DNA of 64,000 bases from Lentzea aerocolonigenes (GCF_000974445.1 NZ_BBOJ01000007.1:1-64000), one strand, 5' to 3'. Shown: positions 43,518-52,840, counted from the stretch's first letter. The notes: generated by a model not told the origin, from the letters alone. Made by a program: numbers and translations.

Positions 43518-44459
43518 ATGTCAGAGTTGAGCAGACGCGGTGTGTTCGCGCTGGGCGCGGGCGTCGCACTCGGAGCAGGCACCGGAGTCGCGGCCGCCGA
43601 CACGAACCGCGAGGCGGACCTGCCCGGTTTCAAGCACAACTACGCGCAGGTCAACGGCGTGCGCCTGCACTACGTCACGGGTGGGCGCGGTGAGCCGCTC
43701 GTGCTCCTGCCGGGCTGGCCGCAGACGTGGTGGGAGTACCACCAGATCATGCCCGCGCTCGCCACGAGGTTCCGGGTGATCGCGGTCGACCTGCGCGGGA
43801 TGGGCGGGTCCGAGAAGCCCGCGGGCGGCTACGACAAGAAGACGATGGCGGCCGACATCCACGCGCTCGTGAAGCACCTGGGGTACGAGAAGGTCGGCCT
43901 CGCCGGGCACGACATCGGCAGCCAGGTCGCGTTCAGCTTCGCGGCCAACTACCCGGCCGCCACGCGCAAGGTCGCGTTCATGGACGTGCTGCACCCCGAC
44001 GAGGGTTACTACCAGCTCCCGCTGCTGCCGCCGCCCGGCCAGTTCAGCCTCTGGTGGTTCGCGTTCAACCAGGTGCAGACGCTGCCCGAACAGCTGCTGG
44101 CCGGACGGTTCCGCCACCTGATCGACTGGCTGTTCGCGAACACCGCGTTCAACCCGGACGCGATCGACGAGCGGTCGCGGCAGATCTACGCGCGGGCCTA
44201 CAACTCGCCGGACGCCATCCGCGCGAGCAACGGCTGGTACCAGGCGTTCCACCAGGACATCGCCGACGGCAAGACCTACGCCAAGCTGACGCCACCGGTG
44301 CTGGGGCTGGCCTCGGTGCTGTCCATCGAGCAGTTCAGGGCGGCGCTGCCGAACTTGGCCACCGATTTCAAGGCCGTGCAGATCGACGGCGCCGGGCACT
44401 GGCTCGCGGAGGAGCAGCCCGACGCCGTCGCCCGTGAGCTCACGCAGTTCTTCTCCTAG
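43518..44459 (+). CDS. Tat-exported alpha/beta hydrolase, epoxide-hydrolase-like
   Basis: A 313-residue protein. The N-terminus MSELSRRGVFALGAGVALGAG is a twin-arginine signal. The core has LLPGWPQTWWEYHQIMPAL (oxyanion loop, PGWP for the usual HGWP), DLRGMGGSEKP, the nucleophile elbow AGHDIGSQVAF with Asp as nucleophile, and the catalytic His in DGAGHWLAEEQP. Asp as nucleophile indicates an epoxide hydrolase or dehalogenase-type mechanism. It ends convergently inside the MFS gene (20-base overlap). Confidence 0.88.
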   Translation: MSELSRRGVFALGAGVALGAGTGVAAADTNREADLPGFKHNYAQVNGVRLHYVTGGRGEPLVLLPGWPQTWWEYHQIMPALATRFRVIAVDLRGMGGSEKPAGGYDKKTMAADIHALVKHLGYEKVGLAGHDIGSQVAFSFAANYPAATRKVAFMDVLHPDEGYYQLPLLPPPGQFSLWWFAFNQVQTLPEQLLAGRFRHLIDWLFANTAFNPDAIDERSRQIYARAYNSPDAIRASNGWYQAFHQDIADGKTYAKLTPPVLGLASVLSIEQFRAALPNLATDFKAVQIDGAGHWLAEEQPDAVARELTQFFS

Positions 44460-45807
44460 GGATGAACGCCGCGACCGCGCACGCCAGCAGCGCGGTCGCG
44501 GCACCCATCCCCATGATCAGCTTGAAGCTGAACGGAACCGTCACCTGCGTCAGCACCACGCCCGCCACCGCGCTGGAGACCGACGTGCCGATCGCGCGCA
44601 TCAACGTGTTGAGGCTGTTCGCGGCGGCGGTCTCCGACGTCGGCACAGCCGACATGATCAGCGCGGGCATCGCGCCGTACGCCAGGCCGATGCCGGCGCC
44701 CATCACCGCCGACACGACGACGAGCTGCCACACCGCGGACATCAGGATCACGCCCGTGCCGTAGCCCAGCGCCACCACGACCGTGCCGAGCATCAGCGTG
44801 GCGCGCGGACCACGGGCCGTCGTGATCCGCGCGGACACCGGTGCCATCAGCATCATCACCAGGCCGGACGGGACGAGCACCAGGCCCGTGACCAGCAGCG
44901 ACTGGCCGAGTCCGTGGCCCGTGGACGCCGGGAGCTGGAGGATCTGCGGCAGCACCAGTGACTGCGCGAACATCGAGAACGCGAACACGGCCGACGCGAC
45001 GTTGGTCAGCAGCACCTGACGGCGGGCCGTGGTGCGCAGGTCGACCAGCGGCTGGGCCGACCGCAGCTCCCACCAGCCCCACAACCCCAGCGCCACCGCC
45101 GCGCCGACGAACAACCCGGTCGTGGCGGCGCCGCTCCACGTCGAGGCTTTGGACACGCCCAGGAGCAGGCAGACCAACGCGACGGAGAGCCCCAACGCAC
45201 CCACGAGGTCGAAGCGGCCTCCACTGCGCACCGCCGACTCCGGCACGCAGGTCAGCACCGCCGCCAGCACGATCACGCCGGCCGCGGCCGAGGTCCAGAA
45301 CAGCAGGTGCCAGTCGCTCTGCTCGGCCAGGAACGCCGCCGCGGGCAGGCCGAGCGCGCCGCCGACGCCCAGTGAGGCGCTCATCAGGGCGGTCGCCGAC
45401 GCCAGTCGTTCGGCCGGCAGCTCGTCGCGCATGATGCTGATGCCGAGCGGGATGACCCCCACGGCGAGCCCTTGCACGACGCGTCCGGCGATCAGCGGGA
45501 CGAGCGAGTGGCTCAGCGCCGCGATCACCGAACCCGTCACCAGCATGACCAGGCTCACGACGAGCATGCGGCGCTTGCCGTACATGTCGCCGAGCCGGCC
45601 GACCACGGGTGTCGCCACCGCGCTGGCCAGCAGCGTCGCGGTGATCAACCAGGTCGTGTCCCCCGGCGACGAGCCCAGGAGCTGCGGAAATCTCGGCAGC
45701 AGCGGGATGACCAGCGTCTGCATCAGCGACACGACGATGCCGCCCATCGCGAGCACGGCCACGACCACGTTGGGGCGCGTCACCGGACGCGTTTCTTCGA
45801 GGAGCAC
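44440..45807 (-). CDS. MFS transporter, DHA2-like multidrug exporter
   Basis: A 455-residue transporter with about 14 hydrophobic helices. The first loop has GRLGDMYGKRRMLVVSL (motif A), and LMSASLGVGGALGLPAAAFL is the motif C region of exporters. A TAAGTCA/TGACTTA dyad lies just upstream in the spacer shared with the divergent P450 gene. It may export the product or substrate of the neighbouring P450 system; the TetR gene at 47104 is a candidate regulator. Confidence 0.9.
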   Translation of the reverse strand: MLLEETRPVTRPNVVVAVLAMGGIVVSLMQTLVIPLLPRFPQLLGSSPGDTTWLITATLLASAVATPVVGRLGDMYGKRRMLVVSLVMLVTGSVIAALSHSLVPLIAGRVVQGLAVGVIPLGISIMRDELPAERLASATALMSASLGVGGALGLPAAAFLAEQSDWHLLFWTSAAAGVIVLAAVLTCVPESAVRSGGRFDLVGALGLSVALVCLLLGVSKASTWSGAATTGLFVGAAVALGLWGWWELRSAQPLVDLRTTARRQVLLTNVASAVFAFSMFAQSLVLPQILQLPASTGHGLGQSLLVTGLVLVPSGLVMMLMAPVSARITTARGPRATLMLGTVVVALGYGTGVILMSAVWQLVVVSAVMGAGIGLAYGAMPALIMSAVPTSETAAANSLNTLMRAIGTSVSSAVAGVVLTQVTVPFSFKLIMGMGAATALLACAVAAFIPRRRTA

Positions 45808-45817
45808 GCCATCAGTC

Positions 45818-45837
45818 TAAGTCAGTCGCTTGACTTA
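45818..45837. promoter_or_regulatory. Operator-like dyad TAAGTCA-N6-TGACTTA
   Basis: Perfect 7-bp arms lie 11 bases from the MFS start codon in the divergent MFS-P450 region. Spacing and symmetry fit a TetR or MarR dimer. Confidence 0.58.
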
Positions 45838-45896
45838 ATTCACGTGGGTGGGCAAGTTGGAAGAGAGAACAGCTCCCACCACGAAGGAACTCCCGA

Positions 45897-47099
45897 ATGT
45901 CCGAAGTAGACGAACTGCCCCGGTTCCCGTTCCCCGTCGACGCCGCGCTGGAGCCACCCGCCGAATGGGCCGAGCTGCGCGCGAAATGTCCCGTGGCGCA
46001 CGTCCAACTCGCCAGCGGTGACGAAGCGGCGCTGATCACCCGGCACGCGGACGTCAAGACGATCCTGTCCGACCCGCGGTTCACCAGGCCGACCCGCGGC
46101 GACGACGCCGCGCGCATGACCGACACCGAGGAAGGCGGCATCTTCAACAGCGAGATGTCGGCGGTGATCCCCCAGCACGGCGAGGCGCACCTGGCGTGGC
46201 GCCGCAGCATCGGCAAGTGGTTCACCGCCAAGCGGATGAACGCGCTGCGCCCCGGCATCGCGGCGATGGCCGAGCAGCTGATCGACGACATGGTCGCCAA
46301 GGGCGCGCCCGCGGACCTCAAGGCGAGCCTCGGTTTCCCGCTGCCCGTCTGGGTCATCTGCGACATGCTCGGCGTGCCCGACGCCGACCGCGACCGGTTC
46401 TCGCACTGGTCGGACGCGATGCTCAGCATGACCCGCTTCTCCGCCGATGAGATGAAGGCGGCGGAGCTGGAGTTCGGGATGTACATGGCCGCGCACATCG
46501 CGGCGAAGCGGGAGAACCCCGGCGACGACCTGCTCAGCGCGCTGATCGCGGACCCGGAGCCGATGTCCGACGTCACGCTGATCGCCACCGGCATCGGACT
46601 GCTGGTCGCGGGCCACGAGACGACCGCGAACATGATCACGAAGATGGTCGCGATGCTGCTGGAGGACCGCGGCCGGTGGGAGTCGCTGCTCGCCGACCCG
46701 GCGCTGGTGCGCACCGCCGTCGAGGAGTCGATGCGCATGGACGCCAACGCGGGTCTCGGCATGGCCCGCTACATCACCGAGGACGTCGAGATCGGCGGCA
46801 CGGTTCTGCCGCGCGGCACCACCGTGATGTGCAGCATGGCCGCGGCGAACCGGGACGAGGACGCGTTCGAGCGGGCGTCCGAAATGGACCTGGCCCGCAC
46901 TCCCAACCAGCACCTGGCGTTCGGCGCGGGTGCCCACGCGTGCCTCGGTCAGCCGCTGGCGCGCACCGAGCTCCAGGTCGTGCTCGAAGTGCTGCTCCGC
47001 AAGCTCCCGTCGCTCGACCTGGCCGTCGGAGTGGATGATCTGCGTCGAGTCGAGGGGCTCGTCGTGGGCGGGCTCGTGGAACTACCGGTGCGATGGTGA
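45897..47099 (+). CDS. Cytochrome P450
   Basis: A 400-residue soluble class I P450. The I-helix has AGHETTAN (oxygen-binding Thr), the K-helix EESMR (ExxR) and the haem loop FGAGAHACLG with the cysteine ligand. N-terminal membrane anchors are absent. The ferredoxin and reductase that feed it electrons are encoded just downstream, after the TetR gene. The substrate cannot be deduced; the linked hydrolases and exporters suggest degradation or detoxification of a small hydrophobic compound. Confidence 0.96.
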   Translation: MSEVDELPRFPFPVDAALEPPAEWAELRAKCPVAHVQLASGDEAALITRHADVKTILSDPRFTRPTRGDDAARMTDTEEGGIFNSEMSAVIPQHGEAHLAWRRSIGKWFTAKRMNALRPGIAAMAEQLIDDMVAKGAPADLKASLGFPLPVWVICDMLGVPDADRDRFSHWSDAMLSMTRFSADEMKAAELEFGMYMAAHIAAKRENPGDDLLSALIADPEPMSDVTLIATGIGLLVAGHETTANMITKMVAMLLEDRGRWESLLADPALVRTAVEESMRMDANAGLGMARYITEDVEIGGTVLPRGTTVMCSMAAANRDEDAFERASEMDLARTPNQHLAFGAGAHACLGQPLARTELQVVLEVLLRKLPSLDLAVGVDDLRRVEGLVVGGLVELPVRW

Positions 47100-47103
47100 C
47101 GTG

Positions 47104-47763
47104 ATGAACAAGGTCGACGACAACCCGTCGAGGGCGGAGCGGGCGCACGCAACGCGTGAGCTGATCCTGACCGCGGCCGAACGCCTGTTCGCCGAGCACG
47201 GGGTGCTGGCTGTCTCGAACCGGCAGGTCAGCGAGGCCGCCGGACAGGGCAACAACACGGCCGTCGGCTACCACTTCGGCACCAAGGCCGATCTCGTGCG
47301 CGCCATCGCCCGCAAGCACCTGGCGCAGATCGAGGAGCGCCGCCAGGAGGTGCTCGCCCGGATCGGTGACAGCACGGACGTCCGGGACTGGCTGTCGTGC
47401 CTCGTGCGGCCGGTCACGGACCACCTGGCGGAGGTGGGCAGTCCCACCTGGTTCGCCCGGTTCGGCGCGCAGGTCATGACGGATCCGACGCTGCGGCCGA
47501 TCATCGTCGACGAGACGCAGTCGTCGCCGTCGATGGTGCGGGTCCTGGCGGGCCTGGAGACCTGCCTGCGGCACCTGCCGGACGACGTGCGGGCCGAGCG
47601 GTTCGACATGTCCCGGCAGCTGCTCGTGCACATGATCGCCGAACGCGAGCGCGCCCTCGCCGACAACACCCCCACGCCGCGTGCCAGCTGGCACGACGCC
47701 GCGACCGGCCTCGTCGACGCCCTCGTCGGGATGTGGCTCGCGCCGGTCACCAACGACTCGTAG
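47104..47763 (+). CDS. TetR-family regulator of the P450 locus
   Basis: A 219-residue protein. The helix-turn-helix region (about 15-65) reads TRELILTAAERLFAEHGVLAVSNRQVSEAA and TAVGYHFGTKADLVRAI; the ligand domain follows. It starts 5 bases after the P450 stop and ends 16 bases before the ferredoxin start, so it is inside the operon and probably senses the P450 substrate. The dyad at 45818-45837 is a plausible target. An upstream in-frame extension into the P450 gene is not used. Confidence 0.9.
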   Translation: MNKVDDNPSRAERAHATRELILTAAERLFAEHGVLAVSNRQVSEAAGQGNNTAVGYHFGTKADLVRAIARKHLAQIEERRQEVLARIGDSTDVRDWLSCLVRPVTDHLAEVGSPTWFARFGAQVMTDPTLRPIIVDETQSSPSMVRVLAGLETCLRHLPDDVRAERFDMSRQLLVHMIAERERALADNTPTPRASWHDAATGLVDALVGMWLAPVTNDS

Positions 47764-47778
47764 TGAGGAACACCGAAC

Positions 47779-47973
47779 GTGAAGATCACCGTCGACCAGG
47801 ACAAGTGCTGCGGCGCCGGAACGTGCGTGCTGCTCGCCCCTGACGTGTTCGACCAGCGCGATGAGGACGGCATCGTGGTGCTGCTCGACTCCCAGCCGCC
47901 GGCCGGGCTGCACGCGCTCGTGCACGAGGCCGCGAGCGTGTGCCCGGCCTCCGCCATCGCGGTGAGCGAATGA
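47779..47973 (+). CDS. 3Fe-4S-type ferredoxin
   Basis: A 64-residue P450 ferredoxin. KCCGAGTCVLLAP and CPASAI give three cluster cysteines, with Gly at the position of the fourth, the arrangement of actinobacterial 3Fe-4S ferredoxins. It passes electrons from the reductase to the P450. Its stop overlaps the reductase start (ATGA), so the two are co-translated. Start is GTG. Confidence 0.94.
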   Translation: MKITVDQDKCCGAGTCVLLAPDVFDQRDEDGIVVLLDSQPPAGLHALVHEAASVCPASAIAVSE

Positions 47974-49118
47974 CGCTGATCGTCGGCGCCTCGGCCGCCG
48001 GTCTCGCGACCGCCGAAGCGTTGCGCCGCAAGGGGTACACCGGCCGTCTGACGATCCTCGGCGCCGAGCCGCACCTGCCGTACGACCGGCCGCCGCTGTC
48101 CAAGCAGGTCCTGTCCGGCACGTGGGAACCCGCGAAGGCCCAGCTCCGGCCGGCCGAGGCGCTCGCCGCCCTGGACGCCGAGTTCGTGCTCGGCGACCCG
48201 GCCGTACACCTCGACGTCTCCGAACGGGCCGTGCACACGGCTTCCGGTCGCGTGCTCAAGGCCGACAACGTCGTGCTGGCAACGGGTCTGCGCCCGCGCA
48301 CGTTGCCGGGCCAGCGCACGCTCCGGACGCTCGACGACGCGGTGGCGTTGCGCGCAGACCTGCTGAAGGCCAAGCGCGCGGTCGTCGTCGGCGACGGTGT
48401 GCTGGGTGCGGAGATCGCCGCGACCGCACGGCAGATGGGCGTCGCGGTGACGCTGGCAGGCCCGCAGCAGGCGCCGATGGCGCTCCAGCTCGGGCCCGTG
48501 GTCGCCGAACTGCTCGCCGAGCTGCACACCGCGCAGGGTGTCGACCTCAGGCTCGGCGCCGCCGTCACCGGGGTCGAGGACGACGGCGTGCTGCTGGAGA
48601 CCGGTGAGGTGCTGCCCGCCGACCTCGTCGTGGTGGCGTTCGGCTCCGCTCCGGCGACGGACTGGTTGCAGGACAGCGGACTCGTGCTCGGCAACGGCGT
48701 CGTCTGCGACTCCCGCTGCCGTGCCGCCGACGGCATCTGGGCCGTCGGCGACGTCGCCCGCTGGCACCACGAGACGCTCGGCAGGCTGGTGCGGCTGGAG
48801 AACCGGACGAACGCCACCGAGCAGGCCATCGCCGTCGCCGGCAACGTCCTCGGCGCCGACCAGCCCTACACACCCGTGCCGTACTTCTGGACCGACCAGT
48901 TCGACGCGAAGATCCACGTCCACGGGTTCGTCGCGCCGGGAGCGTCCGTTGTGGAGGGAAGTCTGGCCGAACGTCGTTTCGTGGTGCGCTATCACCGCGG
49001 CGGCGAGGTGGTCGGCGTGCTGGGCTGGAACATGCCCAAGCATGCCAGGCTGCACCGCCAGGAGATCACTCCGAGTTGTCGCGCACCCGTCGCAGCATCA
49101 ACGCCAAGTAGAGCCTGA
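47970..49118 (+). CDS. FAD-dependent ferredoxin reductase
   Basis: A 382-residue pyridine-nucleotide disulfide oxidoreductase of the ferredoxin/rubredoxin reductase type. The N-terminal FAD motif is LIVGASAAGLATAEAL; YDRPPLSKQVLSG is a family signature, RAVVVGDGVLGAEIAATA the NAD(P)H motif, and DGIWAVGDVARW the second FAD motif. It supplies electrons from NAD(P)H to the ferredoxin. The ATG at 47970 overlaps the ferredoxin stop. The 3' end overlaps the convergent PucR gene by 53 bases. Confidence 0.95.
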   Translation: MTLIVGASAAGLATAEALRRKGYTGRLTILGAEPHLPYDRPPLSKQVLSGTWEPAKAQLRPAEALAALDAEFVLGDPAVHLDVSERAVHTASGRVLKADNVVLATGLRPRTLPGQRTLRTLDDAVALRADLLKAKRAVVVGDGVLGAEIAATARQMGVAVTLAGPQQAPMALQLGPVVAELLAELHTAQGVDLRLGAAVTGVEDDGVLLETGEVLPADLVVVAFGSAPATDWLQDSGLVLGNGVVCDSRCRAADGIWAVGDVARWHHETLGRLVRLENRTNATEQAIAVAGNVLGADQPYTPVPYFWTDQFDAKIHVHGFVAPGASVVEGSLAERRFVVRYHRGGEVVGVLGWNMPKHARLHRQEITPSCRAPVAASTPSRA

Positions 49119-50055
49119 ACCGTCCCGAGGCCGAGTCGAGCTCGAACCCGAGCGCCGACTCGGCCCGGGCCAGGCGTGCCGTCATCGTGCTGTGGTGACG
49201 GTGCAACGCGGCCGCGGCCTGCCGCACCGAACCGGTCGCGCAGAGCGCGTCGAGTGCGATGATCATGCCCGGTTCCGCAGCGAGCCCGTCGAGCGCGCGG
49301 ACGTCCGGAAGTGCCGCGATGTCCGCGCGGTCGAGCCGCTCGGCGAGGAGGCCGAGGCTGCCGAGCTTTTCCCACCACACGACCGGCTCACCGTCCGATG
49401 TGTACCGCAGCGCGGTGCGCGCGGCCTGCCACGACTTCGCGGCGTCGATCGCGGGCAGCAGCGGGCCGATGCCGAGGCGCCCGGTCACGTCCGGCACCTC
49501 CGTCGTGAGCACCGCCTTGACCGAACCCAGCTGCGCCGACCGGCCGGCCACCTCACCGGTCGCCGCGAGCACGCGCAACGGTGCCGTGGCGCCGATGCCG
49601 AGCAGGTGCAGGGCCCGCGACCGTTCCGCGGTGCCGACGCCTTCGGAGAGGACCAGTTCGACGAGCGCGGGATCGCCGAGCTCCGGCAGCGGAACGCTCG
49701 AGTGGTCGAGCAGGACGGCGGCGGCGATCGCGAACCGTTCGAGCAGCATGTCGTCCAGAGGTGCCGGCGAGCCCTCGCGCGCGACCCAGACCTCGACGCC
49801 GCCCTCCAGCGGCCGCACCGCCGCGCGCGCCGGCACCGGCCCCGTCGTGACGGCACCGCCCGCGTCGGCCCGCAGGCACAGTCCCTGTCCCGGCGCGTGC
49901 AGGCCGACCGGGCAGCCGGCGAGCTCGGACGTGCTGCGCACCAGGGTGTCGAGGCCCGCGCGCTCGGTGATGAGGCGATCGAAGAACCCGATCACCCGCA
50001 CCGCGTTCTCCGCGTCGGCGTCCAGCCCGGACAACCTCAGCAACAGGCCTCTCAT
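49066..50055 (-). CDS. PucR/CdaR-family transcriptional regulator
   Basis: A 329-residue regulator with an N-terminal sensory region (about 1-130), a central GGDEF-like/CdaR region (about 140-260, including TARTALRYTSDGEPVVWWEKLG) and a C-terminal PucR helix-turn-helix (about 275-325: ALCATGSVRQAAAALHRHHSTM and RLARAESALGFEL). It is divergent from the esterase gene at 50154, separated by 98 bases, the usual layout for a regulator and its target. The ATG at 50055 begins just before the family's first helix. Confidence 0.88.
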   Translation of the reverse strand: MRGLLLRLSGLDADAENAVRVIGFFDRLITERAGLDTLVRSTSELAGCPVGLHAPGQGLCLRADAGGAVTTGPVPARAAVRPLEGGVEVWVAREGSPAPLDDMLLERFAIAAAVLLDHSSVPLPELGDPALVELVLSEGVGTAERSRALHLLGIGATAPLRVLAATGEVAGRSAQLGSVKAVLTTEVPDVTGRLGIGPLLPAIDAAKSWQAARTALRYTSDGEPVVWWEKLGSLGLLAERLDRADIAALPDVRALDGLAAEPGMIIALDALCATGSVRQAAAALHRHHSTMTARLARAESALGFELDSASGRFRLYLALMLRRVRDNSE

Positions 50056-50153
50056 CCCGTCACCATAACCCCGACAGGTGGCTGGTGAGGTGCCCCGAAC
50101 GCCCGCCACGTGTCGGCTGCCCGTCCCGCCGTCCAGAGCCGAGGATCGCTTCA

Positions 50154-51097
50154 TGAGCTACGCCATCGACCCCGAACTGCTCCCCTGGCTCGACATGCTG
50201 CCGGGTGTGGTCCTGAAGGACTACGACGCCCTCCTGACCGCTCGTGCCGGGCAGGCCCAGCTGAGCGAAATCATGCCGTCCTACGAGCCGGCGAACCAGA
50301 TCGACGTCCGCGACACGACGGTCCCCGGCCCGTCCGACGCCCCGGACGTGCCGGTCCGGATCTACACCCCGGCGAACCTCGAGGCACCCGTGCCGGGCCT
50401 GGTGTACATCCACGGCGGCGGGTTCGTGCTCGGCGACCTCGACATGTTCCACGCGCACGTGCTGCGGCTCGCCGACGAGCTCGGCATCGTCATCGTGTCG
50501 GTGGACTACCGGCTCGCGCCCGAACACCCCTTCCCGGCACCCGTCGAGGACTGCTACGCGGCGCTGAAGTGGGTCGCGGCCAAGGCGGAGGAGCTCGGCA
50601 TCGACCCGGCGCGGATCGGCGTCGGCGGCGAGAGCGCCGGTGGCGGCCTCACCGCGGGAACCGTGCTGCTGGCGCGCGACCGCGGCGGCCCCGAGCTGTG
50701 CTTCCAGTACCTCGGCATCCCCGAGCTGGACGACCGCCTCGACACGGAGTCGATGCGCGACTACGTCGACACCCCGCTGTGGAACCGCCCCAACGCGATC
50801 TTCAGCTGGGCCAGCTACCTCGGCGCCGAGCCCGGCGACGTCTCCCCCTACGCCGCCCCGGCCCGTGCCACCGACCTCGCCGGCCTGCCGCCCGCCTTCG
50901 TGACGACCTGCCAGTACGACCCGCTGCGGGACGAGGGCATCGAGTACGCCCGCCGCCTCGCGCACGCCGGCGTGCCGACCGAGCTCCGCCACTACCCCGC
51001 CACGTTCCACGGTTCCTCGTTCATCGAGAGCGCGGCGATCACCCGCCGGATGTTCGCCGACGAGGTGGAGGCGTTGCGCCGCGGTCTTCGCGTCTGA
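50154..51097 (+). CDS. Alpha/beta hydrolase, hormone-sensitive-lipase (family IV) esterase
   Basis: A 314-residue cytoplasmic esterase. VYIHGGGFVLGD provides the HGGG oxyanion hole, YRLAPEHPFPA is conserved, GGESAGGGL holds the nucleophile Ser (GESAG), and TCQYDPLRDEG with FHGSS supply the Asp and His. GAGG and an ATG at 50154 set the start. It probably hydrolyses short-chain acyl esters under PucR control. A clear rho-independent terminator follows. Confidence 0.93.
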
Positions 51098-51106
51098 CCC
51101 GCACGT

Positions 51107-51141
51107 ACCCGCGCGCCCTCTGCGGACGCGCGGGTTCTTTT
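51107..51141 (+). terminator. Rho-independent terminator after esterase
   Basis: ACCCGCGCG (51107-51115) pairs with CGCGCGGGT (51127-51135), followed directly by the T-rich tract TTCTTTT. It is the clearest intrinsic terminator in the window. Confidence 0.85.
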
Positions 51142-51208
51142 GTTCGACAGTCGATTCGTCGAATTTCGCGATTTCCGCGGCGCCGTGGTCGAAATGATTG
51201 TTGAAATG

Positions 51209-51257
51209 TTGACGCCCAGCTGAACACCGCCCTACGGTTTTGGAAAGCGCTTTCCAA
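51209..51257 (+). promoter_or_regulatory. Promoter and LacI-type operator of the GH5 cellulase gene
   Basis: TTGACG (51209-51214) and TACGGT (51233-51238) are spaced by 18 bases. Immediately downstream, TTGGAAAGCGCTTTCCAA (51240-51257) is a perfect 18-bp palindrome covering the expected start of transcription. Its centre GCGC and LacI-like symmetry match the CebR sites nearby, but the flanks differ (GGAAA/TTTCC instead of GGGA/TCCC). Confidence 0.75.
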
Positions 51258-51276
51258 TTCCCGGGGAGAAACACCC

Positions 51277-52467
51277 ATGGTCTCGAAAGCACGGAAGATC
51301 AAAGTCGCTCTTCTCACCGCCGCGCTGGCCATCGCCGGATCCGGCCTGACGAGCCCGGCAGCGGCGGACGTGCAGCTCAACGCCGCGCAGATCGTCTCCG
51401 ACATGGGGGCGGGCTGGAACCTGGGCAACCAGCTGGAGGCCAGCTCGAACGGAGTTCCGAACGAAACGGCGTGGGGTCAACCCGTCATCACGCAGGCGCT
51501 CGTCGACAAGGTGAAAGCCGCCGGGTTCAAGACGATCCGAATCCCGGTGTCCTACCTGAACAAGATCGGGCCCGGCCCGAACTACACGATCGACGCCGCG
51601 TGGCTGAACCGGATCCAGCAGGTCGTGAACTACGCCTACAACCGCGGCCTGCACGTGCTCATCAACATGCACGGCGACGGGTACAAGACCGTCAACGGCG
51701 CGTGGCTCATCTGCGACGCGGGCAACCAGACGGCGATCAAGGACAAGTACCAGAAGGTCTGGCAACAGATCGCGACCAGGTTCGCGAGCTACGACCAGCG
51801 CCTGATCCTCGAGTCGATGAACGAGAACTTCGACGGGCAGTGGGGCGCGCCGACGCAGCCGTGCTACTCGAACATCAACGCCTACAACCAGATCTTCGTG
51901 GACACCGTGCGCAGGGCCGGCGGGAACAACAGCTCGCGGTGGCTGCTGGTGCCGGGCTGGAACACGAACATCGACTACACGACGGGCAACTACGGCTTCG
52001 TGCTGCCGACCGACCGGTACCGCTCGCCGTCCATCCCCAGCACCGAACAACGGCTCATGATCTCCGTGCACTACTACGACCCGTGGGACTTCACGGGCGA
52101 GGAGAGCACCAAGATCACGCAGTGGGGACGCGGGGCGACGAACCCGGCCAAGAAGTCCACGTGGGGCCAGGAGGACTTCCTGGACGCGCAGCTGAAGAAG
52201 GTCTACGACAAGTTCGTCACCAAGGGCTACCCCGCGGTCGTCGGTGAGTACGGCGCGATCGACAAGGCCTTCGCCGACTCCTCGAACCCCCGGTACCGCG
52301 CGGACTACGTGCGTGCCGTCGCGGCCACGGCCAAGAAGTACGGTGCGGCTCCCGTCTACTGGGACAACGGTTACAACGGCCAGTACGGGTTCGGGTTGTT
52401 CGACCGGGCGTCCGTCACCGTGACCCAGCAGGGCATGATCGGCGCCATTCTGAGCGGAGTCGCCTGA
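51277..52467 (+). CDS. Secreted GH5 endoglucanase
   Basis: A 396-residue exported cellulase: signal peptide (about 1-30, ending PAAAD), then a single GH5 catalytic domain. Landmarks are MGAGWNLGNQLEA, FKTIRIPVSYLNK, HVLINMHGDGY, the acid/base Glu in LESMNEN, ISVHYYDPWDF and the nucleophile Glu in VVGEYGAID. It should cut internal beta-1,4-glucan bonds outside the cell. There is no carbohydrate-binding module. The palindrome at 51240-51257 implies repression by a LacI-family protein. A terminator hairpin follows. Confidence 0.94.
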   Translation: MVSKARKIKVALLTAALAIAGSGLTSPAAADVQLNAAQIVSDMGAGWNLGNQLEASSNGVPNETAWGQPVITQALVDKVKAAGFKTIRIPVSYLNKIGPGPNYTIDAAWLNRIQQVVNYAYNRGLHVLINMHGDGYKTVNGAWLICDAGNQTAIKDKYQKVWQQIATRFASYDQRLILESMNENFDGQWGAPTQPCYSNINAYNQIFVDTVRRAGGNNSSRWLLVPGWNTNIDYTTGNYGFVLPTDRYRSPSIPSTEQRLMISVHYYDPWDFTGEESTKITQWGRGATNPAKKSTWGQEDFLDAQLKKVYDKFVTKGYPAVVGEYGAIDKAFADSSNPRYRADYVRAVAATAKKYGAAPVYWDNGYNGQYGFGLFDRASVTVTQQGMIGAILSGVA

Positions 52468-52834
52468 TCACGTGACTGTTCGACGCCTCGTCCGAGTCGG
52501 GCGGGGCGTCGAACGGTCAGTTGCCTGGTCACGAGCAACTCTCAACGGGCTTCCCGTGCGCGCCGACGGGTCGTCCGCTGCGTCTCCAGTCGCCGCTGGG
52601 TCTCGCCGACACCGCCGCACGGACGAGCCCGCTCACCCCGGACGGCGTTCCCAGCCGTACCCGCTCACGCAGTCAACGTTTGAAGCCCCCGGCGACACCG
52701 CTCACCCTGCCAGCGTCTCCGGCACCCAGCCGACGCCGCTCACCACGGCAGCGTCTCCGGCTCCCGGCCGACGCCCGCGCTCACCCCGCCGGCATTCCGA
52801 GCCAGCTGACCGACGCCCCCGGCCGCAGCCGCGC
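52468..52834. other. Non-coding spacer with tandem repeat
   Basis: These 367 bases hold the GH5 terminator (52478-52514) and a decaying tandem repeat around GCTCACC (52631-52840). No gene is supported; open frames are Pro/Arg-rich and featureless. Confidence 0.6.
52478..52514 (+). terminator. Terminator hairpin after GH5 cellulase
   Basis: GTTCGACGCC (52478-52487) pairs perfectly with GGCGTCGAAC (52505-52514), with a 17-base loop, starting 11 bases beyond the stop. Confidence 0.7.

Positions 52835-52840
<6 letters not shown>
52631..52840. repeat. Degenerate ~38-bp tandem repeat, core CGCTCACC
   Basis: GCTCACC or GCTCACG recurs at 52631, 52663, 52700, 52738, 52779 and 52833 (steps 32-54 bases). 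The third and fourth units are closest, sharing GGCAGCGTCTCCGGC-like and CCGACGCC sequence. The last unit touches the 3' end of the homocysteine methyltransferase gene. Confidence 0.6.
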
